Below, one piece after another: positions 1-8,755 of a stretch of 64,000 bases of DNA. A program made the position numbers and the translations under genes. The stretch lies in assembly GCF_000525915.1 (NCBI RefSeq), contig NZ_AODH01000001.1, forward strand, positions 38,122 through 102,121. The letters are read 5' to 3'. Source of the stretch: Brochothrix campestris FSL F6-1037. Lineage in GTDB: Bacteria > Bacillota > Bacilli > Lactobacillales > Listeriaceae. The stretch's first letter is position 1, and each line of letters starts with the position of its first letter. The notes beneath the pieces are model-generated. The model made no database searches. It was not told where the DNA came from and saw only the letters and a list, made by a program, of their open reading frames with translations.

Positions 1-1429
1 CGGGGACATTTGCCAAATGGGAGCGTGTAATTTCGATGTAGTAACCAAACACACGGTTATACCCAATCTTTAGGTTTTTGATGCCGGTTACTTCACGTTC
101 TTGCTGCTCGAGGGCAGCGAGCCATGATTTACCATTATGCATCGCGTCTTGATAGACATCGAGTGTCTCGTTATACCCTTGACGTATCATGCCACCGTCT
201 TTAATCGTTACCGGTGGCGTGTCAACGACCGCTTGCTCGAGTAAATCGCGTAAGTCGGCCACTGGGTCAAGCTGTTCTCCGAGCTGTTGCAAGTTCGCAT
301 CTGCCATTTTAGCGAGGACCGCTTTAATAGCTGGGACTTGTTGCAACGATTGACGTAATTGTACCAAATCGCGCGCATTAACATTGCCATAAGCAACCCG
401 CCCACTGAGGCGTTCGAGGTCATACACTTGTTTTAAAGCTGTTTGCAATTCTTGACGTTCAAAGAAGAACTGAATGAAAGCAGCGACATTATCTTGGCGT
501 TGCTCAATTTTAGCTCGGTCAATCAGTGGACGATCAAGCCATTGTTTTAACATTCGCCCGCCCATTGCTGTCTCAGTTTCATCAAGTAACCAGAGTAAGG
601 TCCCTTGACGTCCTTTACCGCGGATTGAATCGGTAATTTCGAGGTTGCGTTTCGAATAATAATCAATCTTCATGAAGCGGTTCAGCTCATAATGCGTCGC
701 CGGTTGCAAATGACTCAAATCACGCTTTTGTGTTTCATCCAAATAACTTAACAGCCGTGAAACTGCCTGCAGTTCAACATCGTTAATTGTTTCGCCAAAT
801 AATTTATGGTGCGATGTACCACAGGTGACACTATCATTATGTGAAATCATCGCGTTTAACTGGAGACGAATTTGTTCAAGGAGACCTTCGTCGGTTGACC
901 GTGCGACAATGACTTCAGTCGCATGTATCGTACTCAACTCATTCAATAGCTTTTGGTCGTCCACTTCAAAATAAGTTGTTGCCATTTCACCTGTCGATAA
1001 ATCACAATAAGCTAGGCCGTACTGATTAGAAGGATGGTGCACGATCGCAGCTAAATAATTATTTTCTTTTTCATTAAGACCGTTGCGGGCCATTAACGTC
1101 CCTTGCGAGATAACTTGAACAACCTCACGCTTAACCATCCCTTTTGTTAGCTTCGGATCTTCCACCTGTTCACATAAGGCGATTTTATAGCCTTTGTTGA
1201 CCAAACGATCGATGTAACCTTGTACCGCATGGTAAGGCACACCACACATAGGGATTTTGCCCTGGTCACCACCATCACGTGCTGTTAACGTGATTTCTAA
1301 CAATTGCGAAGCCTTCGTGGCATCCTCAAAGAACATCTCATAAAAGTCACCTAACCGGAAAAAAAGAAAGGCGTCTTGATGCTGCTCTTTTATTTTAAGA
1401 TATTGTTGAATCATCGGTGTATATGCCAT
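1..1429 (-). CDS. mutS: DNA mismatch repair protein MutS, N-terminal part (runs off left edge)
   Basis: MutS finds mispaired bases and starts mismatch repair together with MutL. The frame begins at ATG 1429 after a good ribosome site (AAAGGAGAGG) and stays open to the window edge, giving about 476 of roughly 860 residues. The mismatch-binding Phe-X-Glu motif (FYE) is at residues 29-31 and is followed by the connector and lever domains. The clamp and the C-terminal ATPase domain lie outside the window. The upstream neighbours ricA and ymdB match the ymdB-ymcA-mutS order of Bacillales. The N-terminal domain is unmistakable, so the call is firm. Confidence 0.97.
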   Translation of the reverse strand, partial: MAYTPMIQQYLKIKEQHQDAFLFFRLGDFYEMFFEDATKASQLLEITLTARDGGDQGKIPMCGVPYHAVQGYIDRLVNKGYKIALCEQVEDPKLTKGMVKREVVQVISQGTLMARNGLNEKENNYLAAIVHHPSNQYGLAYCDLSTGEMATTYFEVDDQKLLNELSTIHATEVIVARSTDEGLLEQIRLQLNAMISHNDSVTCGTSHHKLFGETINDVELQAVSRLLSYLDETQKRDLSHLQPATHYELNRFMKIDYYSKRNLEITDSIRGKGRQGTLLWLLDETETAMGGRMLKQWLDRPLIDRAKIEQRQDNVAAFIQFFFERQELQTALKQVYDLERLSGRVAYGNVNARDLVQLRQSLQQVPAIKAVLAKMADANLQQLGEQLDPVADLRDLLEQAVVDTPPVTIKDGGMIRQGYNETLDVYQDAMHNGKSWLAALEQQEREVTGIKNLKIGYNRVFGYYIEITRSHLANVP

Positions 1430-1443
1430 TTCTGTCCTCTCCT

Positions 1444-1809
1444 TTATCGGTTAGTCGGTTCTTCCATTTCGTTATTCACTGCTAGTGTCATGTTCCGCAT
1501 CATCAATTGCAGCAATTCATTAACATCCACCTGTGATTGACGGAATTGCTGTACAATCGGTAATTCGTTGATGCTCGCTTGAATGGCATCAATTTCATCA
1601 TTGATTGCCTTTGCAGCATTCACTTTTTTATAATGTTCTAAGTTAACCACTTCTTTTTGCAACGCTTTAATGCTTGCAATACGAGTGGCGATTTTTTGAT
1701 TGTTTTCAATCTGTTTTTCGACTTCACGATAAAAAGCCACTTCTTCTGTACGTTGTATCGCTGCAGTCAGTTCAGCTGTTTTGTTGAGAATATCTTCTTC
1801 TGAAAACAT
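1444..1809 (-). CDS. ricA: RicA/YmcA-type regulator of the RicAFT complex
   Basis: A small, almost entirely helical 121-residue protein of the YlbF/YmcA family. Its neighbours, ymdB upstream and mutS 14 bases downstream, match the ymcA position in Bacillales. In Bacillus subtilis RicA (YmcA) works with RicF and RicT to promote RNase Y-dependent mRNA processing, and through that competence and biofilm formation. The charged helices and the central KALQKEV region are visible here. It is shorter than the about 143-residue Bacillus protein, and no cysteines are present to bind an iron-sulfur cluster. Family call from size, composition and context. Confidence 0.72.
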   Translation of the reverse strand: MFSEEDILNKTAELTAAIQRTEEVAFYREVEKQIENNQKIATRIASIKALQKEVVNLEHYKKVNAAKAINDEIDAIQASINELPIVQQFRQSQVDVNELLQLMMRNMTLAVNNEMEEPTNR

Positions 1810-1819
1810 ACGCTACCTC

Positions 1820-2620
1820 CTATTCAGGTCGAAACGGATGATCTTCATTAATGACGATACGCTCAATCCGTTTCGCTAACCCTGTTTTTTGATCGATATC
1901 GACCAAAGTGCCACTCAAAGTCGTACGTCCTTCTTTTGGTACCTCGAAGCGTGTCGGCATCTGCGTTAAAAAGCGACTAATGACCGCTTCTTTATTCATT
2001 CCAAGACAAGCATCGTATGGCCCAGTCATACCAACATCGGTAATGTAAGCTGTGCCACGTGGTAAAATACGTTCATCGGCTGTTTGTACATGGGTATGTG
2101 TACCGACAATGGCAGAAACACGGCCATCCAAGTAAAAACCCATCGCTTCCTTTTCACTCGTTGTTTCAGCATGAAAATCAACGAAGATTAGATCGGTACG
2201 TTCCCGTGCTTCAGCAATAAGTTCATCGGCTTTTCGAAACGGGTCGTCTAAGTCTGCTAAAAAAGTCCGGCCTTGTAAATTAATAACCGCAACCTCAATG
2301 TCGTTGTAGCGCACATAGGCAAGTCCTTTACCGGGTGTTCCTTCAGGGAAGTTAGCCGGACGAATGAGGCATTTAGCCTCATCGATAAACTCTAAAATGT
2401 CACGATTATCCCATGTATGGTTCCCCATCGTAATCATTTGTGCCCCATCAGTCATGAATTTTTTGTAAATCTTTTCAGTAATTCCACGCCCACTTGCTGC
2501 GTTCTCGCCATTAACAATTGTTACATTTGGTTTATGTTTTTGTTTCAACAAGGGTAAGTAAGTTGAAATCATATCTCTCCCTAATGAACCCACAACATCA
2601 CCAATAAATAAAATACGCAT
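1820..2620 (-). CDS. ymdB: YmdB-family metallophosphoesterase (2',3'-cyclic nucleotide phosphodiesterase)
   Basis: A 266-residue calcineurin-like phosphoesterase of the YmdB family. The metal-binding motifs appear in order: GDVVG near residue 8, NGEN near 39, GNHTWDN near 66, and HAE and GTHTHVQTAD in the C-terminal half. B. subtilis YmdB cleaves 2',3'-cyclic nucleotides and affects biofilm and late adaptive gene expression. I prefer ATG 2620 over the in-frame GTG at 2626, because the AGGAG ribosome site sits 7 bases before the ATG and the family starts with MRILFIGD. It is ten bases upstream of ricA, so the two are probably co-transcribed. Confidence 0.92.
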   Translation of the reverse strand: MRILFIGDVVGSLGRDMISTYLPLLKQKHKPNVTIVNGENAASGRGITEKIYKKFMTDGAQMITMGNHTWDNRDILEFIDEAKCLIRPANFPEGTPGKGLAYVRYNDIEVAVINLQGRTFLADLDDPFRKADELIAEARERTDLIFVDFHAETTSEKEAMGFYLDGRVSAIVGTHTHVQTADERILPRGTAYITDVGMTGPYDACLGMNKEAVISRFLTQMPTRFEVPKEGRTTLSGTLVDIDQKTGLAKRIERIVINEDHPFRPE

Positions 2621-2801
2621 AGTCACTCTCCTCTATAGTTAACCTGTTAGCATAAGCGCTTGCTAAAGCATAACGAACAGGCTTTCTGTCTTCTTGATTA
2701 TAGCAAATTAAGCGCTCTTTTAATAGAAGCCCCTTTCCGCTTTTGTAAAAAAATGATAAACAAGAAATTATTTCAAAAAAGAAGCGACTTTAGGACAGTT
2801 A

Positions 2802-2830
2802 TTAGTGTATCTCAAATCAAGAGATATGCT
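2802..2830 (+). promoter_or_regulatory. Candidate sigma-A promoter of the cyclophilin gene
   Basis: TTAGTG at 2802-2807 and TATGCT at 2825-2830, 17 bases apart, lie 34 bases before the start codon. The -35 match is weak, so this is a candidate only. Confidence 0.4.
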
Positions 2831-2863
2831 AAAATTAACTTATTACTGAAGGAGGATTCAACA

Positions 2864-3571
2864 ATGAAAAAAATCGTACTCTTATTAACACTCTGTTTAG
2901 CTTTAACAGCACTCGCTGCCTGTGGCTCAAAAACAGAAAAAGACACAGCTGAATCAACTGCAAAAACCGAAAAAGAGGCCAAACCAAACTTAGTGCAACT
3001 GGATACCAAAGTTGCCAAAGGTGAACCTGTTGCAACAATCGAAACGTCTGAAGGAACAGTGAAAATTAAACTATTCCCGAAAGAAGCACCAAAGGCAGTT
3101 GAAAACTTTATCACCCATGCGAAAGAAGGTTACTACGATGGCGTCTTATTCCACCGTGTTATCGATAACTTCATGATTCAATCAGGTGACCCTAAAGGTG
3201 ATGGAACTGGTGGCGAAAGTATTTGGGGGAAACCATTTAAAAATGAAATTTCTAATAACCTCTATCACTTCCGTGGGGCATTAGCTATGGCCAATGCCGG
3301 TGCTGATACAAACGGCTCACAGTTTTACATCGTTCAAAATAGCTTTTTAGCTGATACTGATATCCAAAACCAAAATGTTTCGTATGCTGACAATGTGGTT
3401 GAAGCCTATAAAAAACTAAAAGGTGTCCCTTCGTTAGATGGGTCATACACTGTTTTTGGTCAAACAATTGAAGGCTTAGATATCGTCGATAAAATTGCTG
3501 AAACTAAAACAGCAACTGGTGATCGTCCCGAAAAAGACATTACAATTAAAACAATCAAAATCACTGAGTAA
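2864..3571 (+). CDS. Cyclophilin-type peptidyl-prolyl isomerase, lipoprotein
   Basis: A 235-residue extracytoplasmic prolyl isomerase. It starts with a lipoprotein signal (positively charged MKK, hydrophobic stretch, LAAC lipobox with Cys near residue 22), then a Lys/Glu/Thr-rich linker, then a cyclophilin domain from about residue 50. Key cyclophilin signatures are present: FHRV at residues 96-99 with the catalytic Arg, QSGDP, and GALAMANAG. It is anchored outside the membrane and should help fold secreted proteins, like streptococcal SlrA. The frame is open upstream to 2660, but the ribosome site GGAGG at 2851-2855 and the signal peptide fix the start at 2864. A DUF1801 gene follows 22 bases later. 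Confidence 0.93.
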   Translation: MKKIVLLLTLCLALTALAACGSKTEKDTAESTAKTEKEAKPNLVQLDTKVAKGEPVATIETSEGTVKIKLFPKEAPKAVENFITHAKEGYYDGVLFHRVIDNFMIQSGDPKGDGTGGESIWGKPFKNEISNNLYHFRGALAMANAGADTNGSQFYIVQNSFLADTDIQNQNVSYADNVVEAYKKLKGVPSLDGSYTVFGQTIEGLDIVDKIAETKTATGDRPEKDITIKTIKITE

Positions 3572-3593
3572 CGAATGAAACGAGGAATGAAGC

Positions 3594-4028
3594 ATGTCAA
3601 TCACTGACTATTTGGCGTCGATTGATGACAAACGGCGCCCAGCTTTTCAACATCTGTTTGACCGTGTGACCCAAGCAATACCGGTAGGTTTTGAATGCGT
3701 CATGCAGTACAACATGCCTACCTTTGTTGTGCCACTCGATCGCTACCCAGCTGGATATCATGTTTCGCCAAACACGCCATTACCCTTTATTAGTCTTGGC
3801 GTACAAAAACAGCACATCGCCATCTATCATTTAGGGTTAACACTCGATACCGCTCTATTTGACTGGTTCGTAAGCGAATACGCGAAGGTGATGCCAACAA
3901 AGCTCAATATTGGTAAAAGTTGCATTCGTTTCACTAATGTCAACACGATACCAATCGATTTAATTGAGCAACTTGTTCGCAAGCTAACGGTAGTGGACTA
4001 CCTTACATTATATGAAACAAGTCGTTAA
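3594..4028 (+). CDS. DUF1801 (YdhG-like) domain protein
   Basis: A 144-residue single-domain protein of the DUF1801/YdhG family. The typical core is visible: a helical N-terminus, the segment MQYNMPTFVVP, ISLGVQKQHIAIYHLG in the middle, and the C-terminal IGKSCIRFTN segment. Relatives have been called iron-chaperone or frataxin-like on structural grounds, but the biochemical role is not settled. It lies 22 bases behind the cyclophilin gene and shares its terminator, so the two form a small operon. No membrane segment or signal peptide. Confidence 0.85.
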   Translation: MSITDYLASIDDKRRPAFQHLFDRVTQAIPVGFECVMQYNMPTFVVPLDRYPAGYHVSPNTPLPFISLGVQKQHIAIYHLGLTLDTALFDWFVSEYAKVMPTKLNIGKSCIRFTNVNTIPIDLIEQLVRKLTVVDYLTLYETSR

Positions 4029-4063
4029 AAAAAGGAGTAAACCATTCGGTTTGCTCCTTTTTT
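4027..4063 (+). terminator. Rho-independent terminator of the cyclophilin-DUF1801 pair
   Basis: GGAGTAAACC and GGTTTGCTCC form a 10-pair stem (one G-T wobble) around the loop ATTC, followed by six T. It begins directly at the DUF1801 stop codon. Confidence 0.9.
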
Positions 4064-4401
4064 ATGACCGCTAGGTCGTAACAGACTGACGCTCACATCG
4101 AACAAAAAAACCACTTTTCAGTGGTTGTCTGCGGTTTCTCATTTGTCTATTGTATAAAGAGATGATGCCACATCCTTTATGCATACAAGTATAATACATT
4201 AATCTGTTGTTAACAAATGATAACAGGTTTTCGTCAGAATTTAATCTATAATTAGTTTGTTTCATTTTTTTGAGTACAGCTTCTCTTTCTGGCTTACCTA
4301 TCAGTTCGCCTAAACTAGCGTTTCTTGGAGCTGGATTGCGCTAACAATCTTGCCATTGCTATCCACCACCTAATAACCTTTTAAGTTTCTGATGATTCTA
4401 A
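4064..4401. other. Gene-poor stretch before the integrase remnant
   Basis: No reading frame here shows recognisable coding character. A small hairpin (AACCACT/AGTGGTT near 4110-4126) is the only structure seen. The stretch probably contains the eroded 5' part of the integrase gene or old attachment-site DNA. No tRNA could be recognised. Confidence 0.4.
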
Positions 4402-5030
4402 AAAATCGATAAATACCTTAGTGGCGAGGAATTGGTCGCTCTTATTAAACATCTTCGAATGAATCCTTTAAATGAACGAAAGCTGACATGGTGAAATTTT
4501 TAGCCCTCACTGGTTTACGCTACGGTGAATTAGTTGCTCTACAAACAAATAATCTTCTCGAAAATGCCATTTCTATCGATGGTACCATCCATTTTCATTC
4601 AACAACCTATGACTCCCCCATTCGCACGACACCAAAAACCCAAGCAGCTAATCGAATTGTGCCTCTCCCTGAAAAAGCCAATCAAATACTCAACAAAATT
4701 TTAGCCGAGATTGAATTTTTAAAACAAAACAATCACTATATGGATAAAGATTATGTCTTTACTCACATTAACGGTCTACCTATTGATTATCGCACCTTTG
4801 CCCCGATATTAAAAAAAGCAGCGCGCGATGCAGGCATAACCAAAAATGTAACAAGTCATTATTTACGTCATACGCATGTCTCTATTTTGGCTGAACTAAA
4901 TGTTCCAGTGAAGGCCATTATGGATAGGAGTGGACATAGTGATGCGTCCACAACACTCGAAATTTATACGCATGTGACCGAACAAATGTCAGAAAATCTC
5001 ATCGATAAACTTGATTCTTTTGATTACTAA
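4402..5030 (+). pseudogene. Remnant of a phage-type tyrosine integrase
   Basis: The 3' part from 4488 encodes the catalytic domain of a phage integrase. The tyrosine-recombinase residues are all visible: Arg in LTGLRYGE, HYLRH, the GHSD histidine and the nucleophile in IYTHV near the C-terminus. The family is usually about 350-400 residues; only about 180 are open here. Directly upstream, in a frame one base away (4402-4486), the sequence reads like the lead-in of the same domain (YLSGEELVALIKHLR), then meets a stop. The DNA-binding N-terminal domain is missing. It therefore looks like a prophage or island integrase that lost its 5' half and gained a frameshift. No other phage genes are next to it. 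Confidence 0.8.
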
Positions 5031-5036
5031 CTTTTT

Positions 5037-5059
5037 TTCTGCCCCATTTCTGCCCCATA
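5037..5059 (+). repeat. Short tandem repeat behind the integrase remnant
   Basis: The 11-base unit TTCTGCCCCAT occurs twice back to back (5037-5047 and 5048-5058), 7 bases after the integrase stop. Such repeats often lie at phage attachment sites next to int, so this may be a relic of attL or attR. Confidence 0.45.
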
Positions 5060-5074
5060 GGAACCAAATCGCAC

Positions 5075-5111
5075 AAAAAAAGCCGACCAAACGTTAATCT
5101 GGCGGGCTTTT
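5075..5111 (-). terminator. Likely terminator of glnA
   Basis: AAAGCC..CCA pairs with TGG..GGCTTT around a ten-base loop, with two internal mismatches, and T residues follow on the minus strand. It lies about 10 bases beyond the glnA stop. Confidence 0.65.
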
Positions 5112-5120
5112 AATCGTATA

Positions 5121-6452
5121 CTAATATAGTTCGAGATATTGTTCTTGCTCCCATGCATGAACGGTAGTACGGTAAGAATCCCATTCGAGATTCTTCAACT
5201 CAACAAAGTTAGCATAAATATGTTCACCTAAACCATCGATAACCGTTTGATCTGTTGATAAAGCTTCAATGGCACGGCTTAAATCACTTGGTAAATGATC
5301 AATGCCATTTTCTGCTAATTCTTCAGCCGTCATACTGTAGATGTTGCGATCAACTGGAGCGGGTACTTCTAATTGACGTTTAATGCCATCTAAGCCGGCG
5401 CGTAAAACAACTGCCATTGATAAGTATGGGTTAGCCGACGGATCGACACTCCGTAATTCAACACGCGTTGATAAGCCACGTGATGATGGAATACGTACTA
5501 ATGGGCTACGGTTTGATGCTGACCAAGCAATATAGCTCGGTGCTTCATAACCAGGCACAAGGCGTTTATATGAGTTAACGGTTGGGTTAGTAATCGCAGT
5601 ATAACCTTTTGCATGATGTAAAATACCTGCAATAAATTGATAGGCTTTTTCACTCAAGCCATCCTTGCCTTTTTCATCGTAAAAAGCATTGCCTTTTTCG
5701 TTGAATAATGACATGTTAAAATGCATTCCTGATCCGTTAATACCGTAAATTGGTTTTGGCATAAAGGTTGCATGTAAACCATGTTTACGAGCAATTGTTT
5801 TAACAACTAATTTAAATGTTTGGATGTTGTCACAAGCTGAGACTGCATCGGCGTATTTCCAATCGATTTCATGTTGACCAGAAGCTACTTCATGATGTGA
5901 TGCTTCGATTTCAAAGCCCATCGATTCAAGCTCAAGTACGATGTCACGACGGCAATTTTCACCTAAGTCAGTGGGCGCTAAATCAAAGTAACCAGCATTG
6001 TCATTTAACTCTAACGTTGGTTTGCCATTTTCATCTAGTTTAAACAAAAAGAATTCCGGCTCAGGTCCTAAGTTAAACGAGGTAAATCCTTCTGCTTTCA
6101 TTTCTTCAAGCACACGTTTCAAGTTCATACGGGGATCCCCAGCAAATGGTTGCAGATTCGGTGTATAAACATCACAGATTAGGCGAGCGACCTTCCCTTT
6201 TTCAGCAGTCCAAGGAAAAATTACCCAGGTGTTAAAGTCAGGATAGAGTAACATATCACTCTCTTCAATACGAGTAAAACCGTCGATTGATGAACCATCG
6301 AACATCATTTTGTTACTGAGCGCCTTGTCTAATTGACTAACTGGCACCTCAACATTTTTAATCGTACCGTTAACATCTGTAAACTGTAAACGAATGAACT
6401 TCACATGCTCTGCTTCTGCAATTGCTAATAAATCCTCTTTTGAATAACTCAT
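5121..6452 (-). CDS. glnA: Glutamine synthetase, type I
   Basis: ATP-dependent synthesis of glutamine from glutamate and ammonium. At 443 residues it has the length of the GSI-alpha form of Gram-positive bacteria, which is not adenylylated but is feedback-inhibited. Active-site segments are clear: the GPEPEFFLF metal site, [22 protein letters not shown], and NRSPLVRIP with the ATP-binding arginines. The start is preceded by GAGGAAGTTAA. It follows glnR by 30 bases without a terminator, so it belongs to a glnRA operon and should be repressed by GlnR when glutamine is plentiful. Confidence 0.98.
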   Translation of the reverse strand: MSYSKEDLLAIAEAEHVKFIRLQFTDVNGTIKNVEVPVSQLDKALSNKMMFDGSSIDGFTRIEESDMLLYPDFNTWVIFPWTAEKGKVARLICDVYTPNLQPFAGDPRMNLKRVLEEMKAEGFTSFNLGPEPEFFLFKLDENGKPTLELNDNAGYFDLAPTDLGENCRRDIVLELESMGFEIEASHHEVASGQHEIDWKYADAVSACDNIQTFKLVVKTIARKHGLHATFMPKPIYGINGSGMHFNMSLFNEKGNAFYDEKGKDGLSEKAYQFIAGILHHAKGYTAITNPTVNSYKRLVPGYEAPSYIAWSASNRSPLVRIPSSRGLSTRVELRSVDPSANPYLSMAVVLRAGLDGIKRQLEVPAPVDRNIYSMTAEELAENGIDHLPSDLSRAIEALSTDQTVIDGLGEHIYANFVELKNLEWDSYRTTVHAWEQEQYLELY

Positions 6453-6482
6453 TTAACTTCCTCCTCATAATAGGTTGTTGCT

Positions 6483-6839
6483 CTATTTATTGAACGTATT
6501 GCTTTTGTGCGGTTGTTGCCTGAATGGACCTGAATTCAAAATTTCATCACGTAATAACCGTCGTGCTTTGGCATCTTCTGTACGATGAGCGTCTTTACGA
6601 CGTTTGTAAATGTCACGTACCTCCGCGATTGAGTAACCTTCGTCAAGATAATCTCTTATTTCTAATAAGCGATCAATATCATCGAGCGAAAATAAGCGGT
6701 GATTACCTTCGTTCCGATCAGGTGTAATGAGTTGTTGCTCCTCATAATAACGTATTTGGCGAGCGCTGAAGTTCGTTAATTTCATAACGGATCCCATCGG
6801 GAAAACAGCAAACGTTCGTCTAATTTCTCTACCAGCCAC
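6483..6839 (-). CDS. glnR: GlnR, MerR-type repressor of nitrogen metabolism
   Basis: A 118-residue MerR-family regulator. The winged-helix N-terminus contains the family signature FSARQIRYYE near residues 24-33, followed by GNHRLFSLDDIDRL. The C-terminal tail is short, as in GlnR and TnrA, where it senses feedback-inhibited glutamine synthetase. I choose the GTG at 6839: the ribosome site AGGTGA lies 5-6 bases before it, while the GTG at 6848 would overlap that site. It autoregulates the glnRA operon through an operator upstream (6924-6940). Confidence 0.95.
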   Translation of the reverse strand: MAGREIRRTFAVFPMGSVMKLTNFSARQIRYYEEQQLITPDRNEGNHRLFSLDDIDRLLEIRDYLDEGYSIAEVRDIYKRRKDAHRTEDAKARRLLRDEILNSGPFRQQPHKSNTFNK

Positions 6840-6887
6840 ACTGATCACCTCGTTAGTTAATCGTCATCAAAACTTGATGATACTGTT

Positions 6888-6916
6888 AGTTTACTCGACT
6901 TTAATTTGAAACACAA
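6888..6916 (-). promoter_or_regulatory. Promoter of glnRA
   Basis: On the minus strand TTGTGT (6911-6916) and TAAACT (6888-6893) are 17 bases apart. The GlnR-type operator lies just upstream of the -35. Confidence 0.6.
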
Positions 6917-6923
6917 TATTTTG

Positions 6924-6940
6924 CGTAAGATAATCTAACA
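6924..6940 (-). promoter_or_regulatory. GlnR/TnrA-type operator
   Basis: The minus strand reads TGTTAGATTATCTTACG, which fits the consensus TGTNA-N7-TNACA except for the last base. It is 7 bases upstream of the glnRA -35 box, the usual position for autoregulation. Confidence 0.75.
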
Positions 6941-7000
6941 TTGTGAAAGCATTTTGTTACTTTTTATTACAAATGTCTAGCCCAATTCTTAAATTCTAAC

Positions 7001-7031
7001 AAAAAAAGCTAGTCCTCGAATGAGGACTAGC
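7001..7031 (-). terminator. Terminator of the parE-parC-GDPD-miaA run
   Basis: A perfect 10-pair stem (GCTAGTCCTC with GAGGACTAGC, loop of four) is followed on the minus strand by seven T. It lies 70 bases after the miaA stop. Confidence 0.9.
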
Positions 7032-7100
7032 TACAGACTAAAGACAAACGCTCTTCGAAGGCTCGTGTTTCCGACAACGAAAGTTCAAGGACTGCTCGAA

Positions 7101-8015
7101 TCACCCTTTAAATTTTCGAACTAACGCCTCTGCTTTTTGATGCAATTGCGGATCAGTCGCATCAAGCCAAACAACATTCATCCGATTATTAAACCAAGTC
7201 AATTGACGTTTAGCATACTGACGCGAACGTTGTTTAATCAGCTCAACCATCGTATCATACGAAAGTTGTCCATCAATATAAGCTAACACCTCTTTGTAAC
7301 CAATGGCCTGAGCGGCTGTGTTAGCCGTTAATACTGGACGAAGGCTCCGGACTTCTTCTACTAAGCCCTCAGCCATCATCAAATCAACACGGGCATTGAT
7401 TCGTTGATAGAGCAGTTCACGATCCATTTTCAAACCAATAATTAAATGTCGATAATGTGGTGCTGGTGGTTCAGGCTGTTGTTGTGAAAACGGCTTACCA
7501 CTCGTCATACTCACTTCAATTGCCCGGATCACACGACGTGTATTATTCGGATGAATTGTTTCAGCTGCAACGGCATCGACTGCTTGTAATCGTTCAAATA
7601 AAACCTGATTCCCCGCAGTCGCAAGTAAGGTTTCAAGCTCTGCTCGCAACTGCCGATCTTCGGTAATATTTCCCAATTTAAAGTCATAGAGTAAGGACTG
7701 TACATATAACCCGGTGCCACCGACGATTAATGGTGTCATCGTTTGTGGCAGCTGATCGATGATTGCTCGTGCTGTTGTAACGAATTGTGAAACATCATAG
7801 TCAGTTGACGGTTCAACGATATCAATCATATGGTGGCGCGCAACTGCTTGTTCGGCGCTAGACGCCTTAGCAGTACCAATATCCATCTGACGATAAATTT
7901 GCATCGAATCGCCACTAATAATCTCAGCCTGCATGATTTTTGCTAAATGTAAACTGAGTGCGGTTTTCCCAACCGCTGTCGGCCCGATAATGGCGACGAC
8001 GGAATGTTTACTCAT
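7101..8015 (-). CDS. miaA: tRNA dimethylallyltransferase MiaA
   Basis: Transfers a dimethylallyl group to the N6 of adenosine 37 in tRNAs that read UNN codons. The 304-residue protein opens with the P-loop GPTAVGKT (residues 11-18), followed by the SGDSMQIYRQMDIGTAK substrate-binding segment, VGGTGLYVQ and the C-terminal RQYAKRQLTWF tRNA-binding element. I place the start at ATG 8015, whose codon overlaps the end of the upstream phosphodiesterase gene. Translation is therefore probably coupled. No hfq gene follows, unlike in Listeria. Confidence 0.97.
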   Translation of the reverse strand: MSKHSVVAIIGPTAVGKTALSLHLAKIMQAEIISGDSMQIYRQMDIGTAKASSAEQAVARHHMIDIVEPSTDYDVSQFVTTARAIIDQLPQTMTPLIVGGTGLYVQSLLYDFKLGNITEDRQLRAELETLLATAGNQVLFERLQAVDAVAAETIHPNNTRRVIRAIEVSMTSGKPFSQQQPEPPAPHYRHLIIGLKMDRELLYQRINARVDLMMAEGLVEEVRSLRPVLTANTAAQAIGYKEVLAYIDGQLSYDTMVELIKQRSRQYAKRQLTWFNNRMNVVWLDATDPQLHQKAEALVRKFKG

Positions 8016-8739
8016 GAGTCTTCGCCCTTTCCATCTCGGCTTTAATTTCAGCAGCAAGGAGGGGATAGTCGGTCATAAAACCAGTCACCTGTGGGTTGGC
8101 AAAGCACGAACGCATCTCTTCGGCTTTATTGATAGTCCAATACCGTGTTTTATAACGCGATTCCCAATTTGCTGCCTTTTGTCGTAAGTAGTAAGGCGGA
8201 TGCAATGCATCCGCTTTAACTTTTTTGGCCCATTTTAAGCCAGACTTTAAATTGCGCTTAATCAGCACGTTTAAATTGGCACGTTTATCCTTACGACGCA
8301 GACGTCTTAAGGTTTTAAAGTTGAACGAACAAAAAATAACGGTTAGATTCCCTTGTTTGTGTTGCAATAACCGCAACACTTTTCGTTCAATCCCCCGGTA
8401 TCGATTGACATCGGTTTTAAGCTCGATATTCAAGGTCATCCCACTCGTATTCAACAGATCAAGCACTTCTTCAAAGGTAGGAATGACTTGTAACTCGCCC
8501 TCATACACACCGGCATTAAACTGGCGCAAATCTGCTAAACGATAATCTTTAATCGCGCCGGTTCCGTTCGTCGTGCGGTCAATCGTATCGTCATGCATGA
8601 CAACAAGCTGACCGTCTTTCGTGAGGTGAACATCTAATTCAATGCCTGTAATCGGCAAACCGAGACACGCCTTAAAAGCTGCCAGTGTGTTTTCTGGGTG
8701 TGTACCTTTGGCGCCACGATGGGCAAAAATTTCAGTCAT
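8008..8739 (-). CDS. Glycerophosphodiester phosphodiesterase (GDPD family)
   Basis: A 243-residue cytoplasmic GDPD-family enzyme predicted to cleave glycerophosphodiesters to glycerol 3-phosphate and an alcohol. The family motifs are visible: AHRGAKGTHPENT at the N-terminus with the HR pair, GIELDVHLTKDGQLVVMHDD with the metal-binding acids and the catalytic His. No signal peptide or membrane segment. The start ATG 8739 follows AGAGAGGAG; the longer frame upstream lacks such a site. It sits between parC and miaA and overlaps miaA by 8 bases. Confidence 0.92.
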   Translation of the reverse strand: MTEIFAHRGAKGTHPENTLAAFKACLGLPITGIELDVHLTKDGQLVVMHDDTIDRTTNGTGAIKDYRLADLRQFNAGVYEGELQVIPTFEEVLDLLNTSGMTLNIELKTDVNRYRGIERKVLRLLQHKQGNLTVIFCSFNFKTLRRLRRKDKRANLNVLIKRNLKSGLKWAKKVKADALHPPYYLRQKAANWESRYKTRYWTINKAEEMRSCFANPQVTGFMTDYPLLAAEIKAEMERAKTHE

Positions 8740-8755
8740 ACACAGTCTCCTCTCT

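Noticed and set aside
4071..4265. Minus-strand 64-residue frame after the DUF1801 gene
   Set aside because: No ribosome site, no motif, and it begins at the terminator of the plus-strand unit.
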